From positions 1-64,000 of the forward strand of contig CALMQX010000026.1 in the NCBI GenBank assembly GCA_937873315.1: DNA of 64,000 bases, given 5' to 3'. Shown here piece by piece: positions 56,892-64,000 of this stretch. The position numbers and the translations under genes are program-made. The notes beneath the pieces were generated by a model. The model was not told the DNA's origin. It searched no databases and saw only the letters and a list, made by a program, of their open reading frames with translations. Numbering within the stretch: the stretch's first letter is position 1; each line of letters starts with the position of its first letter. This DNA comes from an uncultured Nostocoides sp. Lineage in GTDB: Bacteria > Actinomycetota > Actinomycetes > Actinomycetales > Dermatophilaceae.

Positions 56892-58120
56892 GAGGTCGCT
56901 CCGCCGACCGTTGACAGCGCCAGGTTGGCCGAACGGAGATGCGCCAATGCCGCACTGAAGTCGGCCAGCAGGTCCCTCCCAGTTTCCAGTCCAACGGAAA
57001 CCCGAATCAGGCCCGCGTGCGGCCGAGCCTCCGGAGGCACGGGCCGATGTGTCAACGACGCAGGGTGCTGGACGAGGGTGTCAATCCCGCCAAGCGAGAC
57101 AGCGTGCGTGGCGAGGCGCAACCGCGACACGACCTGTTCGGCGGCGGCAAAGCCTCCGCCCAGTTCGAAGGACAGCAAACTGCCGGGTCCTCGCAGTTGC
57201 TTCCCGCCCACCCCCTGCAAGCTCATCGCCGGGTGGTGGACAGCGAGAACCTCCGGCTGACCCCGGAGAAACTCAGCAAGCAGCACGGCAGTCTCTTGCT
57301 GCGCCCTGACGCGGACCGGCAGGGTCGGGAGGCCGCGATGGAGCAAGTAAGCAGCCAACGGATGCAGGATGCCCCCGGTGATGGCCCGAACCCGACGAAT
57401 CCCTCGAGCGCGTTCCTCGGCACACACGATCACTCCACCGACCGCGTCTCCATGTCCCCCAATGGATTTCGTCGCGCTGTGCAAGACATATGCAGCGCCA
57501 TGATCGATGGGGTTCTGGAGAATGGGAGTGGCCACCGTGTTGTCGACAACAACCGGGATTGACCCGGCTGCACGGACCACGGCGGCAATGTCCACTTCGT
57601 CGAGGGTGGGGTTGGCGGGCGTTTCTAGGACCACCAGGCCCGTGTCATCTCGCATGACCTCAGCGACTTCGTGCGGCGCGCAATACGTCACCGTGTGGCC
57701 GAAGAGTCCACTGCTGAGAAGGTGGTCAGTGCCCCCGTAGAGTGGTCGGATAGCGACGACGTGGAGTGCGCCACCACACTCCTGCTGACGAGCCAGGAGC
57801 AGCGCCGTGAGCGCGGCCATACCGCTGGCGAAGGCGACTGACGCCTCGGCATGCTCCAACTCGGCCAATGCCTCCTCAAACCTGGCCACCGTCGGGTTCC
57901 ACAGTCGCGCGTAGACCATCCCCCCCGGCGTTGGGTGACCTCCAAGAGCCATCGCCTCGTATGAGTCGCCACCCACGTCGATCCCGGGCAGCGGGTTCGT
58001 TGTGGACAGGTCGATGGGCAAGGCATGGACCCCGAGATCGTTGAGATCTCCGCGGCCCGCGTGGACAGCAGTGGACTCCAGGCCCAGGGGGTATTCGTCT
58101 AAACCTTGAGAATCACTCAT
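56888..58120 (-). CDS. PLP-dependent methionine gamma-lyase-like enzyme
   Basis: Member of the Cys/Met metabolism family (410 residues). The phosphate loop is SGMAALTALLLA, the PLP Lys lies in HSATKSIGGHGDAVGG, and the substrate side shows GGMVYARLWNPTVARFEEALAELE. Members include cystathionine lyases and synthases and methionine gamma-lyase. Assignment as methionine gamma-lyase rests on its neighbours (MdeB-like dehydrogenase and Lrp regulator), as in P. putida. The product would be 2-oxobutyrate, methanethiol and ammonia. Confidence 0.82.
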   Translation of the reverse strand: MSDSQGLDEYPLGLESTAVHAGRGDLNDLGVHALPIDLSTTNPLPGIDVGGDSYEAMALGGHPTPGGMVYARLWNPTVARFEEALAELEHAEASVAFASGMAALTALLLARQQECGGALHVVAIRPLYGGTDHLLSSGLFGHTVTYCAPHEVAEVMRDDTGLVVLETPANPTLDEVDIAAVVRAAGSIPVVVDNTVATPILQNPIDHGAAYVLHSATKSIGGHGDAVGGVIVCAEERARGIRRVRAITGGILHPLAAYLLHRGLPTLPVRVRAQQETAVLLAEFLRGQPEVLAVHHPAMSLQGVGGKQLRGPGSLLSFELGGGFAAAEQVVSRLRLATHAVSLGGIDTLVQHPASLTHRPVPPEARPHAGLIRVSVGLETGRDLLADFSAALAHLRSANLALSTVGGATS

Positions 58121-58124
58121 GCCT

Positions 58125-58140
58125 GGATTCTCGTGAATCC
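58125..58140. promoter_or_regulatory. GGATTC-N4-GAATCC palindrome at the lyase/Lrp divergent promoter
   Basis: A perfect 6-bp palindrome (GGATTCTCGTGAATCC) 5 bases from the lyase start codon and 92 from the Lrp gene. An extra GGAATCC lies at 58198-58204. It is a natural candidate for the Lrp-type regulator. Confidence 0.5.
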
Positions 58141-58231
58141 TGCGTAGTCTCAGAACACTTTTTGTGGAAGTCTCGCCTCATATGGCTTGATTGCCGTGGA
58201 ATCCCCAATATCGACGACGAGGAGTGGCTAC

Positions 58232-58765
58232 ATGCCGCACGATCCGCAACTGCCGCGCCCCCTGGATGACATCGACCACTCCATCCTGCTGGCGCTGGTG
58301 GACGAGGGCCGACTGACCAATTCCGCCTTGGCCGCCCGGGTGGGACTGGCCGAGTCGACCTGTGCTTACCGAGTGCGAGCCCTGCGGGACGCAGGTGTCA
58401 TTCAGGGTTTCACGGTGCGGGTCGCCCCCGCTGGCGTCGGCCGGGCGTTACAAGCGGTGGTCAAGGTCCGGCTCGGCAGCCACGACGCCAGGAGAGTGGC
58501 CGAACTCTTCGACCGTCTATGCGCTGTCCCAGGCGTCCAGCAAGTCCTTCATGTGGCCGGCGCCGACGACTTCCACCTGCACGTCGCGGTCGCCTCGGCC
58601 GAGGCTCTGCGTGATCTGGTTCTCCAGCACGTCACCATTCACCCCGTGGTGCGACAAACCGAGACTCAGCTCATCTTCGAGGCGCGGCCAGGTAGGGCCA
58701 GCCTCGCGCCGGCAACCTCGAGTCAGCCCGCGCTCACGCCTCCCACAACCGGTGGTAGGCGTTGA
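58232..58765 (+). CDS. Lrp/AsnC-family regulator of the 2-oxobutyrate cluster
   Basis: The 177-residue protein has a helix-turn-helix at about 8-58 ([41 protein letters not shown]) and a RAM ligand-binding domain at about 70-150. The C-terminal 25 residues are a Pro/Thr/Ser tail. AGGAG lies 8 bases before the ATG at 58232. It corresponds in position to mdeR of Pseudomonas; Lrp-type regulators also govern ACC deaminase genes (acdR). Its 3' end overlaps acdS by 32 bases on the opposite strand. Confidence 0.9.
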   Translation: MPHDPQLPRPLDDIDHSILLALVDEGRLTNSALAARVGLAESTCAYRVRALRDAGVIQGFTVRVAPAGVGRALQAVVKVRLGSHDARRVAELFDRLCAVPGVQQVLHVAGADDFHLHVAVASAEALRDLVLQHVTIHPVVRQTETQLIFEARPGRASLAPATSSQPALTPPTTGGRR

Positions 58766-59756
58766 TCGCGGGCTGACCGCCCAGGTGGGCGTACAGCACA
58801 TGGGAGTCCGCCGGGATCTCGCGGCTACTTACGAGGTCGATCAGGCCAGCGAGGGACTTCCCTTCATAAACCGGGTCGGTGATCATCGCCTCGAGTTGTG
58901 CGCCCAGGCGCATGGCCTCCATGGTGGATTCCACGGGCAGGCCGTACAACTCGCCCGCCCAGCCCTCCAGCACGGTGATCTCGTCATCGCGCACCTCGCG
59001 GCCCAGCTCGATGAGTTCGGCTGTATGCCGCGCGATCCGCCCGACCTGGTCTCTCGTTTGTTCCAGGGTCGCCGAGGCATCAATCCCCAGAACGCGCCGG
59101 CGGACCCCAGTGAGATCCTCCAGCGCAGCGAAGCCCGCGATCATGCCCGCGTGCGTGGACCCGGTGACGGTGCAGACGATGATCGTGTCGAAAGTGACGC
59201 CGAGTGCTTTCTCCTGCTCGGCGACCTCGAAGGCCCAGTTTGCAAAGCCCAGTCCCCCGAGCCGGTGCTCGCTAGCTCCCGCCGGAATCGGGTACGGGGT
59301 GCCGCCGGCCTCCTCGACTTCCCGGAGAGCGTCCTTCCAGGAGTCCCGGATGCCGATATCGAAGCCGTGCGGGTCCAGACGCGAGTCGGCGCCCATCATC
59401 CGGGAAAGCAAGATGTTGCCGACCTTGTCGTTGACTGGGTCCTCCCAGGGCACCCACTTCTCCTGCACGAGTCGGCACTTCATCCCGAGGTGGGCAGCGA
59501 CGGCCGCGACCTGGCGGGTGTGATTGGACTGATACCCGCCGATGGAGACCAGCGTGTCCGCTCCGCTGGCCTTGATGTCCGGGACGATGTACTCCAGTTT
59601 GCGGACCTTGTTGCCGCCGAAGGCCAACCCGCTGTTGACGTCTTCCCGCTTGGCCCACACTTGGGCACCGCCGAGGTGATCGGAGAGTCGCCGCAAGTGG
59701 TGGACCGGGCTCGGACCGAAAGTGAGTGGGTAGCGAGGGAAGTCAGCGAGGCGCAT
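58734..59756 (-). CDS. acdS: 1-aminocyclopropane-1-carboxylate (ACC) deaminase
   Basis: PLP enzyme that opens the cyclopropane ring of ACC, the ethylene precursor of plants, to 2-oxobutyrate and ammonia. The 340-residue protein shows the PLP Lys in [51 protein letters not shown]-like [10 protein letters not shown], and the residues that separate true ACC deaminase from D-cysteine desulfhydrase: Glu in DPVYEGKS and Leu in YAHLGGQPA. The ATG at 59756 gives the usual length; a GTG at 59777 is an alternative start. Confidence 0.92.
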   Translation of the reverse strand: MRLADFPRYPLTFGPSPVHHLRRLSDHLGGAQVWAKREDVNSGLAFGGNKVRKLEYIVPDIKASGADTLVSIGGYQSNHTRQVAAVAAHLGMKCRLVQEKWVPWEDPVNDKVGNILLSRMMGADSRLDPHGFDIGIRDSWKDALREVEEAGGTPYPIPAGASEHRLGGLGFANWAFEVAEQEKALGVTFDTIIVCTVTGSTHAGMIAGFAALEDLTGVRRRVLGIDASATLEQTRDQVGRIARHTAELIELGREVRDDEITVLEGWAGELYGLPVESTMEAMRLGAQLEAMITDPVYEGKSLAGLIDLVSSREIPADSHVLYAHLGGQPAINAYHRLWEA

Positions 59757-59831
59757 GAGGAGGAGTATGGCGCTCACGTGGCTCCGGCGACAGTAGGGTC
59801 GGTGAGTGCGCCAGCGCGAGAGGATGGCCAG

Positions 59832-60284
59832 ATGGACAGCCGCCCCGACCTAGAGACCCTGGCACTCTTGCGTCGAGTGCGCGATCGGATCGACCGCGAT
59901 TATGCCCGCCCACTCGATGTCGAGACCCTCGCCCGCGAGGTCCACCTGTCGGCCGGCCACCTCAGCCGGCAGTTCCGGATGGCCTACGGCGAGCCGCCGT
60001 ATTCCTATCTGATGACCCGCCGGATCGAGCGCGCAATGACGTTGCTGCGCTCCAGCGACACTAGCGTGACCGAGATCTGTTTCGCCGTGGGCTTTCAGTC
60101 GCTCGGCACCTTTAGCACGCGGTTCACCGAACTGGTCGGGGTTCCACCGAGTATCTACCGCACGCGTGGTGCACCGTTCCACGAGGGAATGCCAGCGTGC
60201 GTGGCCAGGCAGATCACTCGACCGGTCAGGAATCGAGAAGCACGAAGGCGGCCAGCGGACCTACCGTGGGTCGCATGGACCTGA
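59832..60284 (+). CDS. AraC-family regulator, DNA-binding domain only
   Basis: The 150-residue protein consists of the two AraC helix-turn-helix motifs (about 15-115: [45 protein letters not shown], then [25 protein letters not shown]). There is no ligand domain. A basic tail follows. It overlaps the VOC gene by 10 bases, and such pairs are frequent, so it probably controls that gene. Confidence 0.9.
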   Translation: MDSRPDLETLALLRRVRDRIDRDYARPLDVETLAREVHLSAGHLSRQFRMAYGEPPYSYLMTRRIERAMTLLRSSDTSVTEICFAVGFQSLGTFSTRFTELVGVPPSIYRTRGAPFHEGMPACVARQITRPVRNREARRRPADLPWVAWT

Positions 60285-60697
60285 CACTGCACTCCAGCTT
60301 CCTCCCGCATACCGACCCCGAGGCTTCGCTGGCCTTCTATCGCGATCTGCTCGGCTTCGAGGTGCGGCTGGACGTCGGCCACGGCCTGATGCGGTGGATC
60401 ACCGTCGGTCCCCCGAACCAGCCCGACACCGCCGTCGTCTTGCACCCACCCGGCGTCGGCAACGACCTCACCGATGACGAGCGCGACACCCTGCTTCGGT
60501 TGATCGCGAAGGGAACCTACTTCGGCGTCAACCTCGCCACCCCGGACCTGGACGCGACCTTCGCCGCATTGGAGGCAGGGGGCGCAGACGTCGTTCAGGA
60601 ACCGATTGCCCAGGACTACGGCTTGCGCGATGCGGCCGTCCGCGATCCAGCGGGCAATCTCATCCGGATTCAGGAACTCGCAGGCGGTGACCGGTGA
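60275..60697 (+). CDS. VOC-fold (glyoxalase/bleomycin resistance) protein
   Basis: The 140-residue protein has the two VOC beta-alpha-beta halves (HTDPEASLAFYRDLLGFEVRLDVGHGLMRWITVG and GVNLATPDLDATFAALEAGGADVVQEP ... RDAAVRDPAGNLIRIQE). The metal-site His/Glu pattern is partly kept (Glu near the C terminus). Substrate unknown. It starts inside the AraC gene and is followed by a 1-base overlap with the next gene. Confidence 0.9.
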   Translation: MDLTLHSSFLPHTDPEASLAFYRDLLGFEVRLDVGHGLMRWITVGPPNQPDTAVVLHPPGVGNDLTDDERDTLLRLIAKGTYFGVNLATPDLDATFAALEAGGADVVQEPIAQDYGLRDAAVRDPAGNLIRIQELAGGDR

Positions 60698-61143
60698 TGG
60701 GCGGCCAGAGCGGCGGCGAAGGCACGTTCAGTGCAGCCGAACGCGCGGCCATGAGGGAGCGCGCCGCAGAGCTCAAGGCTGCCGGGAAAGGCACCGGTTC
60801 GGCGAAGAAGGCCCGGGAGGCAGCAGCCTGCGCCGAGGCGATCGCCGCGCTGCCCGTGCAAGACCGTGAGATCGCCGAACTCGTGCACAAACTCGTCGCC
60901 GCAGAAGCCCCTCACTTGGACCCCAAGACGTGGTACGGCTTTCCGTCATACGCGCGTGATGGCAAGGTCGTCGTGTTCTACCAACCGGCCTCGAAGTTCG
61001 ACACTCGGTATGGCACGGTCGGCTTCAGCGAGGACGCACATCTGGATGCCGGATCGCTCTGGCCCACGGCATATGCCGTCCTCGATGTCACAGCTGAGGT
61101 CGAGGCGACACTCCAAACACTAATCCGGCGAGCCGCGGGCTGA
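60697..61143 (+). CDS. DUF1801-like (YdhG-type) small protein
   Basis: The 148-residue protein has a helical N-terminal half rich in Ala and Lys (ERAAMRERAAELKAAGKGTGSAKKAREAAAC) and a C-terminal half with TWYGFPSYARDGKVVVFYQPASKFDTRYGTVGFS, typical of DUF1801/iron-chaperone-like proteins. The ATG at 60697 overlaps the VOC stop by one base (TGATG). It contains the palindrome CGGCATATGCCG (61067-61078), two motif copies back to back. Confidence 0.82.
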   Translation: MGGQSGGEGTFSAAERAAMRERAAELKAAGKGTGSAKKAREAAACAEAIAALPVQDREIAELVHKLVAAEAPHLDPKTWYGFPSYARDGKVVVFYQPASKFDTRYGTVGFSEDAHLDAGSLWPTAYAVLDVTAEVEATLQTLIRRAAG

Positions 61144-61225
61144 ACGCGGTCGGTGTGAGGCGACCACACCCACGTCGCAGGAAAGCACTAGGTCGCCCAG
61201 GGTTGCCTCTGCGACAGTGGGGTCC

Positions 61226-62137
61226 ATGGATGCCTTGCCGTCCGGGTATGCCGCCCGCTCGCTGACCCCGGCCGATCTGGATCAGGTCTATGCGGTGTAT
61301 GCCGCGGACGAGCTCGCGAATGCGGGCGAGCTCAGCATCGAACGCGAGGACATCGACAGCGATTGGTCTCGACCGAGTTTCGACCTGGCCGCCGACGCGA
61401 TCGCCGTCACCCACGCTGGCGCCATCGTGGCTGCCGGGGAGATCGCGCGGCATGGCAATCGAGCCGAGGCCGCTGTCCACCCTGACCATCAGGGTCGTGG
61501 GATCGGTCAGTGGCTGGAGTCGTGGCTTGCCGATCGTGCGGTTCGTCAGGGGGCGAGCAGCATCGCGCAGATCGCTCCCCAGGGATCGACCAAAGACCGC
61601 TTCCTCATCGACTCCGGGTACGCATTGGCGCACACCTCGTGGGTGCTTCAGCTGCCGGAAGGCGCGGCAATCCCCGACCGCCCCCTCCCCCCTGGTTATG
61701 CCCTACGGACGGCAACCGGCGACGACATCGCGGCGGCATACGAGGTGGTCCAACGGGCCTTTGGTGAGTGGGAGGGCCGCGCCCGGGAGAGTTATGAGGA
61801 CTGGCGCGCCACCATCGTTGACCGACCAGGCACCCAACCCTGGCAATTGCGCGTGATCACCCAGGGCGGTCACGTCGTCGGCACCGCCTTCACCATCCTG
61901 GACACCTGGAAGAACGGCTACGTGCAGCAACTCGCCGTCGAGCGCGAGCACCGCGGGCGAGGATTGGCCCAAATCCTGCTGGCGGACGCCTTCTCGGGCG
62001 CCCGAGCACGCGGGGCCGCGACCAGCGAACTGTCGACCGATTCCCGCACCGGCGCGCTCGGACTCTACGAAAAGGTCGGCATGGTGGTGCGGCAGACGTG
62101 GGTCAACCGCCGCCGGGAACTCACGCCTCCGCGTTGA
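61226..62137 (+). CDS. GNAT acetyltransferase with two tandem domains
   Basis: The 303-residue protein has an N-terminal GNAT fold (about 5-145, AAVHPDHQGRGIGQWLESWLAD) and a second one (about 155-303, LAVEREHRGRGLAQILLADAFSGARARG). Both acetyl-CoA loops (R/Q-G-x-G-x) look intact. The arrangement recalls mycothiol synthase, but the family is broad and no substrate is given. The ATG at 61226 is taken. Confidence 0.88.
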   Translation: MDALPSGYAARSLTPADLDQVYAVYAADELANAGELSIEREDIDSDWSRPSFDLAADAIAVTHAGAIVAAGEIARHGNRAEAAVHPDHQGRGIGQWLESWLADRAVRQGASSIAQIAPQGSTKDRFLIDSGYALAHTSWVLQLPEGAAIPDRPLPPGYALRTATGDDIAAAYEVVQRAFGEWEGRARESYEDWRATIVDRPGTQPWQLRVITQGGHVVGTAFTILDTWKNGYVQQLAVEREHRGRGLAQILLADAFSGARARGAATSELSTDSRTGALGLYEKVGMVVRQTWVNRRRELTPPR

Positions 62138-62393
62138 TGAGCCCCTGCACGACCTCGACGTAGCGCGCGCGAGCATCCTCGGCGCTGGTGCCCGACAACT
62201 CGGACCAGGCGTCGTACTTGGCCCTCCCGACCAGATCAGTAAAGCCCGGCCGCTTGCCCGAGACATCTCCGACCGTGGCCTGCTTGAACAGCCCGTAGAG
62301 CTCGAGCTTGACCTGGTTGCCCGGGTTATTCGACAGGGTCGGAACCGCCGCAACGGCCGCCTCGAAATCGCTCACTGATGCCATGCGCGACAC
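62121..62393 (-). CDS. Acyl-CoA-binding protein
   Basis: The 90-residue four-helix protein matches the ACBP family: FEAAVAAVPTLSNNPGNQVKLELYGLFKQATVGDVSGKRPGFTDLVGRAKYDAWSELSG, with the conserved KLELYGLFKQAT and the KYDAW motif. Binds long-chain acyl-CoA in the cytosol. The 3' end overlaps the convergent GNAT gene by 17 bases. An internal ATG at 62384 is an alternative start. ACBPs are patchy in bacteria. Confidence 0.9.
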   Translation of the reverse strand: MSRMASVSDFEAAVAAVPTLSNNPGNQVKLELYGLFKQATVGDVSGKRPGFTDLVGRAKYDAWSELSGTSAEDARARYVEVVQGLINAEA

Positions 62394-62423
62394 TGTATGG
62401 CACGACCCCAGTCACGACCAGGG

Positions 62424-63500
<1,077 letters not shown>

Positions 63501-63547
63501 TCACCCTGTGGTCAGCCGGGACACGCGAGCACTATGTTGCCTTTCAT

Positions 63548-63557
63548 TGAATATTCA
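63548..63557. promoter_or_regulatory. TGAATATTCA palindrome ahead of the YceI gene
   Basis: A 10-bp perfect palindrome in an AT-rich stretch (63538-63563) 48 bases before the YceI start. YceI genes are often controlled by MarR-type repressors that bind such sites, so this is a candidate operator. Confidence 0.4.
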
Positions 63558-63605
63558 TCTAATCTGGGACGGCAGGGCACATTCGACGTAGACAAGGACT
63601 TCCCC

Positions 63606-64000
63606 ATGACTCTCCCCAGCGACCTCGCTGAACTCGCCGGCACCTGGACCATCGACGCCTCGCACTCGCGCATGGGCTTCGTTGCTCGGCACGCCATGGT
63701 CACCAAGGTGCGTGGCTCGTTCAACTCCTTCGAGGGCAGCGCGGTCGTCACCGATGGCGACCTCAGCGGCTCGTCGGCCACCGTCACGATCGACGCGAAC
63801 AGCATCGACACCCGCAACGAGCAGCGCGATGGTCACCTGCGCAGCAATGACTTCTTCGACATGGAGAACTACCCGACCATCACCTTCACCTCGACCGGTG
63901 TCGAGGCCACCTCGGCCGCCGAGTTCACCGTGACCGGCGACCTCACGATCAAGGGGGTCACCCGCGAGGTGTCCATCCCCTTCACCTTCGAGGGTGCGGC
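63606..64000 (+). CDS. YceI-family protein (cut by the window end)
   Basis: The first 131 residues are present and the gene continues past 64000. It has GTWTIDASHSRMGFVARHAMVTKVRGSFNSFEG, then DGHLRSNDFFDMENYPTITFTST, the YceI signature, and GDLTIKGVTREVSIPF. The family forms a lipocalin-like barrel that binds isoprenoids. There is no signal peptide, so this is the cytosolic type. Confidence 0.93.
   Translation, partial: MTLPSDLAELAGTWTIDASHSRMGFVARHAMVTKVRGSFNSFEGSAVVTDGDLSGSSATVTIDANSIDTRNEQRDGHLRSNDFFDMENYPTITFTSTGVEATSAAEFTVTGDLTIKGVTREVSIPFTFEGA

Overview
The window is chromosomal DNA from a high-GC Gram-positive bacterium (Actinomycetota). Evidence: frequent GTG starts, the lexA/LysM gene/nrdR arrangement with a TCGAAC-N4-GTTCGA type LexA box, paired NrdR boxes ahead of nrdR-nrdJ, the dgt-dnaG, glyS-zur-uppS-recO and comEA-comEC neighbourhoods, leucine leader peptides ahead of leuS and leuA, and an ECF42/DGPF cluster. 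A member of the Micrococcales is my guess. No species can be named. Most of the window is ordinary core chromosome; no integrase, transposase, prophage or CRISPR array was seen.

Layout. 1-5.7 kb: B12-dependent ribonucleotide reductase and NrdR, then lexA divergent from a LysM membrane protein of the SOS division-inhibitor kind. 5.7-9.2 kb: sirtuin, LysR regulator, and a decayed spot with a chimeric gene remnant and a LysR gene lacking its DNA-binding domain. 9.2-11.7 kb: three YCII/DGPF proteins with their ECF42 sigma factor and a matching promoter. 11.7-19 kb: comEC, comEA, plsY, degV, an exported protein and a two-component system. 19-26 kb: leuS with a leucine attenuator, YhhN protein, Baeyer-Villiger type monooxygenase, phosphoesterase, tag glycosylase. 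26-28.6 kb: tRNA-Ala, an HTH-MNT/HEPN pair and a cation exporter. 28.6-41.8 kb: dnaG, dgt, dus, sulfurtransferase, glyS and the Zur-controlled znuACB-zur operon. 41.9-46.4 kb: two tandem secreted beta-propeller-like paralogues. 46.9-52 kb: uppS, recO, alkB, leuA with leader peptide, dimethylargininase. 52-64 kb: permease plus universal stress protein, a 2-oxobutyrate cluster (methionine gamma-lyase-like enzyme, MdeB-like dehydrogenase, Lrp regulator, ACC deaminase), small enzymes, acyl-CoA-binding protein, asd, and the start of a YceI protein.

The most unexpected signal is not a gene. The octamer GTATGCCG (or its complement CGGCATAC) occurs about 52 times by hand count, on both strands and in several reading frames. 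That is roughly 20 times the expectation for a sequence of this composition. Twice it forms long inverted pairs at or just after the end of a gene (3098-3135, 3877-3915), much as DNA uptake sequences do in Neisseria and Pasteurellaceae. comEA and comEC are in the same window. A role as uptake sequence, recombination site or other genome signal is inference.

Other items worth following are the 2-oxobutyrate cluster, the two leucine leaders with LLLR peptides, a 78-bp double-hairpin repeat present twice, an 18-bp tandem repeat running over the leuA stop codon, and the secreted paralogue pair.
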